Assembly: GCF_026898095.1 (NCBI RefSeq)
Contig: NZ_CP114015.1
Coordinates: 1,922,001 to 1,986,000, forward strand
Length of the DNA: 64,000 bases
Reading direction: 5' to 3'
Origin: Arthrobacter sp. ATA002
Lineage (GTDB): Bacteria; Actinomycetota; Actinomycetes; Actinomycetales; Micrococcaceae
Of the stretch, positions 52,419 through 61,649 are shown in pieces. Numbering within the stretch: position 1 is the first letter of the stretch; each line of letters opens with the position of its first letter. Under the pieces are notes generated by a model. It had not been told where the DNA came from and searched no databases. It worked only from the letters and a program-made list of their open reading frames with translations. A program made the position numbers and the translations under genes.

Positions 52419-53395
52419 CTACAGCTTCACGAAGTGCCGCACCACGTCCAGGTTGGGCAGGTTCAGCACGGCACCGGCGGCGGCCTGCACTGCCGGCTTG
52501 GCATTGAATGCCACGCCCAGGGCGGCCGCCGCCAGCATGTCCAGATCGTTGGCTCCGTCGCCCACCGCGATCGTGTGCCGCATGTCGATGCCCAGGCCGG
52601 CTGCCCACTCGCGCAGCGAACGGGCCTTGGCCGCGCGGTCCACCACCGGGCCCTCCACGGTGCCGGTTAGCACGCCGTCCGCGGTGCCGAGCAGGTTTGC
52701 CCTGGCATGGGTCAGCTGCAGGCTCTCGGCCAGCGGTGCCAGGACCTGGCTGAACCCGCCGGACACAACGGCCACGGCGTGGCCGTCAGCCTGGAACTCC
52801 TTGACCAGCACCTCGGCGCCTTCGGAGAGCTCAATGCGCGCGCCCACCTCTCCGATGACCGACACGGGCAGCCCGGCCAGCGCTTTCACGCGGTGGTGCA
52901 GGCTTTGCGTAAAGTCCAGTTCCCCGCGCATGGCCGCCTCGGTTACCGCGGCAACCTCGGCCTCGCGTCCGGCGTGGGCCGCGAGCAGCTCAATGACTTC
53001 CTGCTTGATCAGGGTGGAATCCACATCCATGACCAGCAGCTTCCGCCCCGGTTCCAGCAGGGAAGAAGGGACGACGGCGCTGGCAGCTCCTGCGCGTCCT
53101 CGCCCAGGGCGGACGCTGCCGCGGTGACGGCCAGGCGCAGTGCCTGGATCCCGCCGTCGTACTCCACCATCAGTTTGGTGACGGCGTATCCGTTGCCCGC
53201 GGCGTTCTCCAATGCCATGATCCGGCCGCCCGCCACGCGCACCGCCTGCTGGACGGCCGAAAGGTACGCATCGGTGAGGGCGCGTCCATAGCTGACGACA
53301 CCGTAGTCGGGCGTGCCGCCGGACAGCGCCGCGGCAAGGTCCAGCATTTGCGTGCCGGGTTTCGTGCCGGCGCTGGCGTGGTTCTGGTCGGGCAT
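52419..53395 (-). CDS. serB: Phosphoserine phosphatase SerB (frameshifted in this sequence)
   Basis: Makes serine by removing phosphate from phosphoserine. The catalytic part has motif I LLVMDVDSTLIKQEV (both aspartates), motif II AVVSGGFSQVLAP, Lys in AKARSLREWA and motif IV IAVGDGANDLDMLAAAALGVAF. N-terminal ~110 residues form a regulatory, ACT-like domain (ALTDAYLSAVQQAVRVAGGRIMALE). One base is missing at 53056-53064, between LAPSSLLP and EPGRKLLVMDVD. About 325 residues. I chose ATG 53395 (MPDQNHAS); 53473 is possible. It converges on the SDR gene. Confidence 0.92.
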
Positions 53396-53527
53396 TTGCG
53401 TATCCGTTTCTGCAGGCGGGGCTGGAACTGCGGGTGGTGTCTGGTGGGCTTGGGGCAGGTAGGGTGCCGGCACAGCGCGGCGCCGCGTTTAGCCATCGGC
53501 CCTTTCTTTAGCCTAATGTCTAGTGCT

Positions 53528-54312
53528 ATGAGTGATGTTCTTGAATTTGCTGCCGTAAGTGTCGTTCGCGGCGGCAAGAGCCTGTTGGATGCCGTGGACT
53601 GGCAGGTCAAGGAGGGGGAGCGCTGGGTCATCATGGGACCCAACGGCGCGGGGAAGACCACTCTGCTCCAGATAGCCGGCGGGCGCATGCACCCAACCCG
53701 CGGCGTCGCCGGAATCCTGGAGGAAGTCCTCGGAGCCGTTGATGTGTTTGAACTGCGGCCGCGGATCGGCCTGGCCTCCGCCGCCCTGGCCAGCCAAATC
53801 CCGGGGCATGAAACCGTGCTCAACGTGGTCCTGACAGCCTCCTACGGCATGACGGGCCGCTGGCGGGAAAAGTACGAAAAACTCGACGAACGCCGGGCCT
53901 TCCGCCTGCTGCACGACTGGGGCATGTCCACCTTCATGAACCGCAGCTTTGCCTCCCTCAGTGAGGGCGAACGCAAGCGGGTGCAGATTGCCCGTGCCCT
54001 GATGACCGATCCGGAGCTGCTGCTCCTGGACGAACCGGCGGCCGGACTCGACCTGGCCGGCCGCGAAGACCTGGTGGCGCGGCTGGCCGGCTTGGCCCGG
54101 ACGAGGAAGCTCCCGCCATGGTCCTGGTCACCCACCATCTGGAAGAAGTGCCCCCGGGCTTCACCCACGCGCTGCTGCTGCGCGACGGCGGCGTGGTTGC
54201 CTCCGGACCGATCGAGGATGTCTTTACCGAGGAAAACCTCAGCGCCGCCTTTGACCTGCCCCTGGATGTGCAGCACGACGGCGGACGCTGGTCCGCCACC
54301 GCGCGCCGCTGA
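53528..54312 (+). CDS. ABC transporter ATP-binding protein (frameshifted in this sequence)
   Basis: Soluble ATPase of about 261 residues: Walker A GPNGAGKTT near residue 36, an LRPRIGLASAAL Q-loop area, signature LSEGERKRVQIARALM, Walker B LLLLDEPAAGLDLAG. A base is missing at 54110-54118; afterward the switch histidine region MVLVTHHLEEVPPGFTHALLL and a ~40-residue tail follow. It resembles YlmA/ModF-like ATPases that lack an encoded permease. No permease is adjacent, but a TauE/SafE transporter starts 28 bp later; that family does not use ATP. Role unknown. Confidence 0.85.
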
Positions 54313-54339
54313 CCTGCCGCGCAGCACGCACCATCGCCT

Positions 54340-55154
54340 GTGGACATTTTTCATGACGCCATAGTCTTTGTCGCCGGACTCTGGGCGGGAACCATCAACG
54401 CCGTCGTCGGCTCCGGGACGCTGGTTACCTTCCCCGTCCTGGTGGCCCTGGGGTACGCGCCGGTGGCCGCCACGATTTCCAATGCCATGGGCCTGATCGC
54501 GGGAAATCTGGCCGGCTCCTGGGGGTACCGCAGGAACTGGCCGGGCTGAAGTCCACGCTGCTGAAACTGCTGCCGGCGTCGATTCTGGGCGGCATCACCG
54601 GTGCGGCACTGCTGCTCCACCTGCCGGAATCCGTATTCGGCACGGTGGCGCCGTACCTGGTGGTGGCGGCGCTGCTCTTTGTCGTCTTCCAACCCAAGCT
54701 GCAGTCATGGGTGCGGCGGCGGGCGGAGGCTGCAGCCGCTGCCCCGCCCGTCGCCGGCGGTTCGGGGGATTCAGCGGTCCTGCCGAAACCGCCGCGCCGG
54801 CATGGCGTGATCCTCGTCATCCTGATCTACTTGGCGGGGGTTTACGGAGGCTATTTCGTGGCCGCCCAGGGAATCCTGCTGGTGGGCATCCTCGGCGTTT
54901 TCCTGCAGGGCACCATCCAGAACGCGAACGCGATGAAGAACATCCTGGTGCTGGGCGTGAACATCGTGGCCGCTGTTTCCTACCTGATTTTCGCGTTTGA
55001 CCGGATTGTGTGGCCTGTGGTGGCCCTCATTGCGGTGAGTTCCCTGATCGGTGGATTCCTGGGTGCCGCCGTCGGCCGGCGGCTGTCTCCGGTGGTGCTG
55101 CGCACCGTCATCGTGCTGCTGGGCCTGCTCGCCCTGTGGAATATGGTGTTCTGA
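54340..55154 (+). CDS. TauE/SafE-family sulfite/anion exporter (frameshifted in this sequence)
   Basis: Membrane protein with eight hydrophobic helices. It starts DIFHDAIVFVAGLWAGTINAVVGSGTLVTFPVL, the family's first repeat (A-G-x-x-N-x-x-x-G-x-G). A base is missing at 54531-54536 (GCAGGAAC), after WGYRR; the sense continues LAGLKSTLLKLLPASILGGITGAALL. The second repeat reads YGGYFVAAQGILLVGILGVFL. About 271 residues. GTG start. It overlaps nothing; the RNA methyltransferase start follows its stop directly. Substrate likely sulfite or another small anion, from the family only. Confidence 0.88.
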
Positions 55155-55973
55155 GTGAGCCTTCACCATCTGAGCACCGCGGCTGATCCGCGCGTCGCCG
55201 ATTACACCAACCTGACCGACACCGCGCTGCGCCGCCGCCGGGAACCCCAAGAGGGGCTGTACATAGCGGAGTCCTCGAAGGTCCTGCGCCGGGCGCTGGA
55301 CGCCGGACACCGCCCGCGGTCCTTTTTCCTGGCCGAGAAGTGGATTCCCGACCTGCAGGACCTGCTGGACCGCTACCCCGACGTTCCCGCCTACGTGGGA
55401 ACTGCGGATCTCCTGGAAGAAATCACCGGATTCCACCTGCACCGCGGCGCCCTGGCGGCGATGGAACGGCCACAGCCGCTCGAGCTTGCGCCCCTGCTCG
55501 CCACGGCGCGGCGGGTGGCCGTGCTTGAGGACATCGTGGACCACACCAACATTGGCGCCATTTTCCGCTCCGCAGCGGCACTGCAGGTGGACGCGGTTCT
55601 GGTCAGCCCGCGCTGCGCCGATCCTTTGTACCGCAGGGCTATCAGGGTGAGCATGGGGGCAGTCTTCCAGGTGCCCTGGGTGCGGCTGACCGACTGGCCC
55701 GGACAGCTGGAGGCCCTGCGCGGCGCCGGTTTTGTTACTGCCGCGCTGGCTTTGACCGCGGACTCGCTGGGCTTGGATGAGCTGAGCGCCCGCCGGGATG
55801 AACGCCTGGCCCTGGTGCTCGGAACGGAAGGCGACGGACTGGCTGCCGGCACCCTCGCTGCCGTGGACCTGACAGTGCGCATCCCGATGAGCGCCGGAGT
55901 GGACTCCCTGAACGTGGCGGCGGCAAGCGCCGTGGCCTTCTGGGAATGCCGCCCAGGGCCATTCCGGAGTTAA
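55155..55973 (+). CDS. TrmH-family (SPOUT) RNA 2'-O-methyltransferase
   Basis: SAM-dependent RNA methyltransferase, 272 residues. N-terminal substrate-binding part: YIAESSKVLRRALDAGHRPRSFFL. The SPOUT motifs follow in order: motif 1 VDHTNIGAIFRSAAAL (catalytic Arg), motif 2 LALVLGTEGDGLAA, motif 3 IPMSAGVDSLNVAAASAVAFWE. The knot-forming C-terminus is complete. Target (tRNA or 23S rRNA) is not deducible. The GTG starts immediately after the stop of the previous gene. Confidence 0.92.
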   Translation: MSLHHLSTAADPRVADYTNLTDTALRRRREPQEGLYIAESSKVLRRALDAGHRPRSFFLAEKWIPDLQDLLDRYPDVPAYVGTADLLEEITGFHLHRGALAAMERPQPLELAPLLATARRVAVLEDIVDHTNIGAIFRSAAALQVDAVLVSPRCADPLYRRAIRVSMGAVFQVPWVRLTDWPGQLEALRGAGFVTAALALTADSLGLDELSARRDERLALVLGTEGDGLAAGTLAAVDLTVRIPMSAGVDSLNVAAASAVAFWECRPGPFRS

Positions 55974-56147
55974 TGGCCCGGTTTCCCTTACCCTCGGCGG
56001 GCTTTAGTGCAACACTTGCGGCGTCACTGATAATCCACCGCATTTCGTTCTGGGGTCGCCATGCGCAGAGGTCACGGCCGGGTACCGCTCTCCCGGCGTG
56101 TTCCGGGAGCCTGTTCTCCGTCCGGCGGGCCTGACCGAAGAGCCGGC

Positions 56148-56993
56148 ATGCGTCTCTGCGCGGTGCTGGCGGCGGTGCTGCTCCTGCCGCTGGCGGCGTG
56201 CGGCCCGACGGCGGAGCAGCTCAGTGAGCGGCAGGCCGCCGCCGGCCCGTCCTCCGCTCCGACGGCACCCCGGCCCCGTCCCGCTCCGCCCGTTCCCGCG
56301 GCACCAGCCACTGCTGCCAGCACTGCCGCATCCGCTCCTGAGCCCATGAAGGTAGGGGTGAGCGGCAGCCAGGCAGGGATGCCGCAGGCGGTTCAGGATG
56401 CCTGCCAGTTCCTGCTGCGCCGGGATCCGGCCGCCCCGCCCCCTGACGAGGCCGCCTCCTGTGTCCGGGCCGCCATGACCGCCGGCGGAGGCGCCGTCCA
56501 AACCCTGGAAACGGCGTCGAGCTGGCTGCCGCAGGGCACCCACACCGTGGAATTCACCACCTCACCGGAGTTCTCCATGACACTGGAAAACCCGGACCTC
56601 AAGCTGGCCGTCACCGCCGGAGCCGGCGGTGGGAGCGTTGACACCGGGGGCGGCCGCATCGCCGCCGTCCCGGGCGGCACGCCCGAGGAAGCCTACGCGG
56701 CTGTCCTGGTCTCGGCTGCGGAACTGACGGCGAATCCGGAACGGGTGGGGGCGCTGCTCGCCGGATCGGTTTCGCTGGAGGTTGACCACACGGCCGTGCT
56801 CAACGGCGCCGTCCGCACCAAAATCAGCGGCCTTCGGCCCGGTGATGCCGATGCCGACGATATGATGCCCACGGGAGTGACGCTGTGGCTGGATGACTAT
56901 TACCGCCCCGTCCGGTACGAACTCACCGGGCGCGCCCGGGGGATCACCTCCAGCATCACCGCGGTCAACAGCGGGTGGGGAGCCGGACGCTAG
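56148..56993 (+). CDS. Putative lipoprotein, unknown function
   Basis: A 281-residue predicted lipoprotein. Signal MRLCAVLAAVLLLPLAACG with lipobox LAAC, then a proline/alanine-rich linker (PRPRPAPPVPAAPATAASTAAS). The folded remainder has SVSLEVDHTAVLNGAVRTKISGL and VTLWLDDYYRPVRYELTGRARG, which resembles LppX/LprG-like beta folds in style, but I do not recognise the family. ATG at 56148; the frame is open upstream. It precedes rpmE2 by 148 bp and does not belong to its operon. Confidence 0.72.
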   Translation: MRLCAVLAAVLLLPLAACGPTAEQLSERQAAAGPSSAPTAPRPRPAPPVPAAPATAASTAASAPEPMKVGVSGSQAGMPQAVQDACQFLLRRDPAAPPPDEAASCVRAAMTAGGGAVQTLETASSWLPQGTHTVEFTTSPEFSMTLENPDLKLAVTAGAGGGSVDTGGGRIAAVPGGTPEEAYAAVLVSAAELTANPERVGALLAGSVSLEVDHTAVLNGAVRTKISGLRPGDADADDMMPTGVTLWLDDYYRPVRYELTGRARGITSSITAVNSGWGAGR

Positions 56994-57006
56994 CGGCTCC
57001 CCGGCT

Positions 57007-57035
57007 TTAACCCGCACCTCCTCATGCGGTATGCT
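57007..57035 (+). promoter_or_regulatory. Likely promoter of rpmE2
   Basis: A TTAACC at 57007-57012 and TATGCT at 57030-57035 are separated by exactly 17 bp. Each matches the sigma-70 consensus at four of six positions. Transcription from about 57042 would leave a leader of about 100 bases before the TTG start at 57142. Confidence 0.5.
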
Positions 57036-57041
57036 AAATTG

Positions 57042-57141
57042 CTGATCCCCGTGGAAGTGTTCAACCGCGCGCCATGGGGGCATTCCAAGCTTTCAACCAC
57101 CAGTGCCTGGCAAAATCCAGGCACCAAAAGAAGGTAATACA
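57042..57141 (+). ncRNA. Candidate L31 ribosomal-protein leader of rpmE2
   Basis: The roughly 100-base leader holds a perfect stem (GTGCCTGG, loop CAAAAT, CCAGGCAC; 57103-57124), immediately before the AGAAGG ribosome site. Ribosomal protein L31 leader RNAs are a published class in actinobacteria (Rfam lists several), and they act by autoregulation. I identify this from position and the hairpin only; the covariance model has not been run. Confidence 0.45.
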
Positions 57142-57399
57142 TTGAAGTCTGATATCCACCCCACATACGGCCCGGTTGTCTTCCGCGATCTCGCGTCCGA
57201 CACCTCGTTCCTGACCAACTCCACGGCTACGTCCGCCAAGACGATTGAATGGGAGGACGGCAACACCTACCCGCTCATCGAGGTGGAAATCTCCTCCGCA
57301 TCGCACCCGTTCTACACGGGCAAGCAGCGCATCATGGACTCCGCCGGCCGTGTTGAGCGCTTCAACGCACGCTTCAAGGGCTTCGGCGCCAAGAAGTAA
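57142..57399 (+). CDS. rpmE2: Ribosomal protein L31, type B (zinc-free)
   Basis: 50S subunit protein, 85 residues: [29 protein letters not shown], then [28 protein letters not shown]. It has no zinc-binding cysteine pairs, so it is the zinc-free paralog; many bacteria use it under zinc limitation with Zur control, but I see no convincing Zur operator upstream. The start is TTG (57142) after AGAAGGTAATACA. A strong terminator is 37 bp downstream of the stop. Confidence 0.95.
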   Translation: MKSDIHPTYGPVVFRDLASDTSFLTNSTATSAKTIEWEDGNTYPLIEVEISSASHPFYTGKQRIMDSAGRVERFNARFKGFGAKK

Positions 57400-57435
57400 T
57401 CCGTTCGCAAAGAACAGCAGAGCTTCTAGACTAGG

Positions 57436-57467
57436 AAGGCCCGCCCGGATATCCGGGCGGGCCTTTT
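57436..57467 (+). terminator. Intrinsic terminator of rpmE2
   Basis: A perfect palindromic stem AAGGCCCGCCCGG (57436-57448) pairs with CCGGGCGGGCCTT (57453-57465) around ATAT, followed by TTTT. It lies between rpmE2 and lplA. Confidence 0.9.
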
Positions 57468-57487
57468 ACTTGGAAAAAGGAAACCGA

Positions 57488-58570
57488 ATGAACAGCAGCA
57501 CTGAACAGGACCACAGCCGCCGTCACGGAGAGTTCAAGGTGGCCGGCGGCAAGCTGGTGGTGGTGGACCTGGACGTCCGCGACGGGAAGCTGGCCAACGT
57601 TTCCCTGAGCGGTGACTTCTTCCTGGAACCCGACGATGCCCTGCTGAACATCAACCAGGCCCTCGAGGGGCTGCCCGAGGACGCGGCAGGGGTGGACATT
57701 GCCGCCGCGGTCCGGGAAAACCTGCCCGCCGGAGCTGTGCTGTTCGGCTTCTCGCCCGAGGCCATCGCCACCACCGTGCGCCGGGCGCTGGCGAAGGCCA
57801 CCGGCTGGAACGACCACCAGTGGGAAATCATCGGGCCCACGCCCCTCTCCACGCCCATGCACGTCGCCATGGACGAAGTCCTCGCGGAAGAGGTTGGGGC
57901 AGGCCGGCGCAATCCCACCCTGCGGTTCTGGGAATGGGAAACCCCGTCCGTGGTGATCGGCAGCTTCCAGTCCCTGCGCAACGAGGTCGATGCGCAGGGC
58001 GCGCAGAAGCACGGGGTGACGGTGGTGCGCCGGATCAGCGGCGGAGGAGCCATGTTCATGGAACACGGAAACGCCATTACGTACTCGATCTATGTGCCGC
58101 AGTCCCTCGTGGACGGGCTCAGCTTTGCCGAGTCGTATCCCTTCCTGGACGCCTGGGTGATGGAGTCGCTGGAAAAGCTCGGCATTAAGGCCTGGTACCA
58201 GCCGCTCAACGACATCGCCACCGACCAGGGGAAGATTGGCGGGGCTGCGCAGAAACGCTTCAGCAACGGCGGCATGCTGCACCACGTCACCATGTCCTAC
58301 GACATTGATGCGGACAAAATGCTCGAGGTCCTGCGCATCGGCAAGGAAAAACTGTCCGACAAGGGCACCACCAGCGCCAAGAAACGCGTGGACCCGCTCC
58401 GGCGCCAGACCGGCCTGACCCGCGAAGAAATCATCACCACCATGATGGACACCTTCACCGCACGCTACGGTGCCGTGCCCGCCGGGATCAGCGGTGAGGA
58501 ACTGGCCCGGGCCGAAGCCAAGGTCGCGGCGAAATTCGGCACCGCGGAATGGCTCAACCGCGTTCCGTAA
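57488..58570 (+). CDS. Lipoate-protein ligase, domain-swapped actinobacterial form
   Basis: Attaches lipoate to the E2/H-protein lipoyl domains. 360 residues. The first ~100 residues (FKVAGGKLVVVDLDV; VSLSGDFFLEPDDALLNINQALEGL) form the accessory domain which sits at the C-terminus in E. coli LplA; the ligase core then follows. Core motifs: VVIGSFQSLRNEVD, VVRRISGGGAMFMEHGNAITYSI, and KIGGAAQKRFSNGGMLHH with the catalytic lysine. ATG 57488 follows AAAAAGG. Order of domains is unusual but repeated in Micrococcaceae. Confidence 0.88.
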   Translation: MNSSTEQDHSRRHGEFKVAGGKLVVVDLDVRDGKLANVSLSGDFFLEPDDALLNINQALEGLPEDAAGVDIAAAVRENLPAGAVLFGFSPEAIATTVRRALAKATGWNDHQWEIIGPTPLSTPMHVAMDEVLAEEVGAGRRNPTLRFWEWETPSVVIGSFQSLRNEVDAQGAQKHGVTVVRRISGGGAMFMEHGNAITYSIYVPQSLVDGLSFAESYPFLDAWVMESLEKLGIKAWYQPLNDIATDQGKIGGAAQKRFSNGGMLHHVTMSYDIDADKMLEVLRIGKEKLSDKGTTSAKKRVDPLRRQTGLTREEIITTMMDTFTARYGAVPAGISGEELARAEAKVAAKFGTAEWLNRVP

Positions 58571-58638
58571 CACGCACCGGGCGGCGGAGGCGGATTGCTG
58601 AGCTTCGCCGCCGCTGCCGTCCGAGTAGACTGCCCAGC

Positions 58639-58980
58639 ATGGAAAAGAAGTCTCTCACCGCCCTCGCGCGGACCCAGCTGCAAATTGCCGGCGGCGCGTC
58701 GAGCGGACGCAGCGCAACCACTGTCTACGGGGGCCACGAACACGTGCTCCGGCAGACAGTCATCGCGCTGAACGCCGGATTCGTCCTGGATGAACACGAA
58801 AACCCCGGCGAAGCGACCGTCCACGTGCTCAGGGGCCGGGTCCGGCTGCTCTCGGAGGGGGACTCCTGGGAGGGTTCCGCAGGCGATCTGCTCATCGTGC
58901 CGCAGGCCCGGCACTCGCTTGAGGCCGTGGAAGATTCCGCGGTGCTGCTGACTGTCGCCAAGCGCGACCGCTGGCCCTAG
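58639..58980 (+). CDS. Cupin-fold protein
   Basis: A 113-residue small beta-barrel protein. Residues 35-110 form a cupin 2 domain: VLRQTVIALNAGFVLDEHENPGEATVHVLRGRVRLL and GDLLIVPQARHSLEAVEDSAVLLTVAK. Metal-binding histidines are H of DEHENPGEATVHVL, and H in ARHSLEAV. Such proteins bind small acids or metals; substrate unknown. ATG 58639 gives MEKKSLTALART; frame open upstream. It stands between lplA and pepN, convergent with pepN six bases away. Confidence 0.82.
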   Translation: MEKKSLTALARTQLQIAGGASSGRSATTVYGGHEHVLRQTVIALNAGFVLDEHENPGEATVHVLRGRVRLLSEGDSWEGSAGDLLIVPQARHSLEAVEDSAVLLTVAKRDRWP

Positions 58981-58986
58981 CCCGGG

Positions 58987-61605
58987 TTACCTGCCGGCCG
59001 CCTGCGCCCGGAGTGCCCGCAGCAACTGGTCCTGCTGCTCGATGATGATCCTGCGCAGGGCCGCCGGAGCCTCCGGGTTTGCCTCCAGCCAGTCCATGCT
59101 GGCCACCAGGACGGGATGGTCCGCGGGCACCATGTGTTCGGGCAGATCCTGGGCGCCGGGGAACAACCCGGCAACCACCCGGCCGGCAAGCTCGATGCTC
59201 CGCGAGTTCCAGACCAGGGTCAGTGACGCGAAATAGTCCGCGGAGAAGACGTCCAGCAGCTCATGGCTGCCGATGCTGAACCCCTCAATGGTTGCGGTGA
59301 GCAGCTGGTTGGACAGTTCATTCAGGTGCACGGCCTCCTGCCAGGCTGCCGCCTTGACGGCGGGGTCCGGGAAGGCCGCAGCCGCCGTGGTAAAGCCAAC
59401 GCGCCCGGAAGCGGTGGAGTCCCGCTCAAGCTCGGCGTCCAACTCGGCCGGCGCGGCGTTGCCGGTGGCAGCCAGCGCCTGCCACAGCAGCCAGCGCAGG
59501 TCCGAGTCCACGGCAAGCCCGGGGACTGTCGCCGTGCCCTGCAGCAGGCCGCGCAGCAGCTCGGTGTGGGATGTGCTGCGCCGGCCCAGGGCAGCGGCAT
59601 TGCGTGCCCAAATCAGCTGCCGGTCGCTGCCGGCCTCAGCCGCGTGGAGCTGTTCAACCACGAGTGAATACAGGACCTCGCGCAGGGTGCTGCGGCGCTC
59701 CGCGGGTGTATAACGCTCCACGGCAAAACGGGCATTGTCCAGCAGGACCCCCAGCACGCCGGCACCGGTTTCAGCCGGCGCGGCATGGACGATGAGCCGG
59801 ACATAGTCGGAGGCGCTGATCGCGCCGTCCCGGACACCGTTCCACAGCGCCGAGAAACAGACAGCCCGGGCCAGCGGATCGGGGATCCGGCCCAGGTTTT
59901 GCATCAGGACCTGCAGGGACTCATTGTCGAAACGGATCTTGGCGTAGGTCAGATCCTCGTCGTTGAGCAGCAGCAGGGCCGGGCGCGGCAAGCCGGTCAG
60001 CTCGGGCACCGCGGTGCGCGGGCCGTCGACGTCGATTTCCACGCTGCCGGTGCGGACCAGGGCACCGCTGCTGTCCGGGTTGTACAGACCGATGCGCAGG
60101 CGGTGCGGCCGCGGCACCTGTTCTCCGCTGACCGGATCGGGCGCGTTCTGGACGATCGTCACCGCGGTGATGACGCCACCGTCGTCCGTGTCCACCTCCG
60201 GTGTGAGCGTGGGGACACCGGCCGTCTGCAGCCACAGCCGCGCCCACAGGCCCATGTCCCGGCCCGAGGCGGCGCTCAGGGCGCGCAGCAGATCCGCAAG
60301 GGTGGTGTTGCCGTAGGCGTGCTCGCGGAAGTACCCGCGCGCTGCTTCGATGAAAGCGTCGAAACCCACGTAGGCCACCAGCTGTTTGAGCACCGACGCG
60401 CCCTTGGCGTAGGTGATGCCGTCGAAGTTCTGCTTCGCGGCCTCCAAGTCGGTAATGTCCGCGACGATCGGGTGCGTGGTCGGCAGCTGGTCCTGGACAT
60501 AGGCCCACGCCTTGCGCCGGTTGGCGAAGGACACCCAGGAGTTGGTGAAGCCGGTGGCGTTGTCCACCGCCAGGGCTCCCATGTAGTCAGCGAAGGATTC
60601 CTTCAGCCACAGGTCATCCCACCACGCCATGGTGACGAGGTCACCGAACCACATGTGCGCCATCTCGTGCAGGATCGTGTTGGCCCGGGCCTCGTACTGC
60701 GCCTCGGTGGCCTTGGACCGGAACACGTAAGCCTCGGTGAAGGTCACCAGGCCGGGGTTCTCCATGGCGCCGAGGTTGTACTCCGGCACAAAGGCGGAGT
60801 CGTATTTGCCGAAGGGGTAGGGGAAGGCGAACAGCTCGTGGAAGTACGCCAGTCCCTGCTTGGTGGTCTCGAAGATGTTCTGCGGGTCGAAATGCGCGGC
60901 CAGCGAGGACCGGCAGTAGGCGCCCAGGGGGATGTCCAGGACCGTGCCGTCCGGCAGCACAGTGGACCAGGAGTCCTCGGCCTTGAAGTACGGGCCGGCC
61001 AGCACCGAGGTGATGTAGGTGGAAATGCGCTGCGTGGGGGCGAAGTCCCAGCGGCTGATGCCGCCGCCGAGGTCCGTGCGGTTGGTTTCCGCCCCGTTGG
61101 AGGCAACTTCCCAGTCCGACGGCGCGCTGACACGGAAGGTGAAGGAGGCCTTGAGGTCGGGCTGCTCGAAGTTGGCGAACACCCGCCGGGCATCCGCGGG
61201 CTCGTACTGCGTGTAGAGGTAGGTGCGCGAATCGGCGGGATCGGTGAACCGGTGCATGCCCTCGCCGCTGCGGCTGTACAGGGCGGTGCCGTCCACTGTG
61301 ACCACGTTGACCAAATCCAGGCCCGGAAGATGGATGCGGGAGCCGTCGACTGCGGTGTCCAGCGGCAGCTCCCTGCCGTTCAGGACCACTGAGGTCACGC
61401 CGCCGTGGATGAAGTCCAGGAACGTTTCCGCGCCGGCCTCGCGGCAGCTGAAGCTGATGGTGCTGCGGGAACGGAACCCCGCCGCGCCGGGATCCTCGGC
61501 GGTGCCCAGGTCGAGTTCGACGTCGTAGGCGTCTACGGAGATGAGGGCTGAGCGGGCGGCGGCTTCTTCACGGCGCAGGTTCTGGTTCGACACTCCCTCA
61601 TTCAA
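58987..61605 (-). CDS. pepN: Aminopeptidase N (M1 family)
   Basis: Zinc aminopeptidase trimming N-terminal residues, cytosolic. 872 residues, intact. N-terminal beta domain, then LGAMENPGLVTFTE (GxMEN exopeptidase motif), the zinc motif HEMAHMWFGDLVTMAWWDDLWLKESFADY (HExxH-x18-E) near residue 315, and a catalytic tyrosine downstream. The C-terminal half (ERAP1_C-like) is helical. ATG 61603-61605 follows GGAAGATGGTTGA; a GTG 12 bases inside (VSNQNL) is an option. Neighbours are unrelated. Confidence 0.94.
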   Translation of the reverse strand: MNEGVSNQNLRREEAAARSALISVDAYDVELDLGTAEDPGAAGFRSRSTISFSCREAGAETFLDFIHGGVTSVVLNGRELPLDTAVDGSRIHLPGLDLVNVVTVDGTALYSRSGEGMHRFTDPADSRTYLYTQYEPADARRVFANFEQPDLKASFTFRVSAPSDWEVASNGAETNRTDLGGGISRWDFAPTQRISTYITSVLAGPYFKAEDSWSTVLPDGTVLDIPLGAYCRSSLAAHFDPQNIFETTKQGLAYFHELFAFPYPFGKYDSAFVPEYNLGAMENPGLVTFTEAYVFRSKATEAQYEARANTILHEMAHMWFGDLVTMAWWDDLWLKESFADYMGALAVDNATGFTNSWVSFANRRKAWAYVQDQLPTTHPIVADITDLEAAKQNFDGITYAKGASVLKQLVAYVGFDAFIEAARGYFREHAYGNTTLADLLRALSAASGRDMGLWARLWLQTAGVPTLTPEVDTDDGGVITAVTIVQNAPDPVSGEQVPRPHRLRIGLYNPDSSGALVRTGSVEIDVDGPRTAVPELTGLPRPALLLLNDEDLTYAKIRFDNESLQVLMQNLGRIPDPLARAVCFSALWNGVRDGAISASDYVRLIVHAAPAETGAGVLGVLLDNARFAVERYTPAERRSTLREVLYSLVVEQLHAAEAGSDRQLIWARNAAALGRRSTSHTELLRGLLQGTATVPGLAVDSDLRWLLWQALAATGNAAPAELDAELERDSTASGRVGFTTAAAAFPDPAVKAAAWQEAVHLNELSNQLLTATIEGFSIGSHELLDVFSADYFASLTLVWNSRSIELAGRVVAGLFPGAQDLPEHMVPADHPVLVASMDWLEANPEAPAALRRIIIEQQDQLLRALRAQAAGR

Positions 61606-61649
61606 CCATCTTCCGCAGGATCCCGGCCCCGGACCCGTCGGGCGCGGCC

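Noticed and set aside
57000-57141. Zur operator before rpmE2
   Set aside because: I looked for an inverted TGAAAAT-type repeat and found only partial matches.
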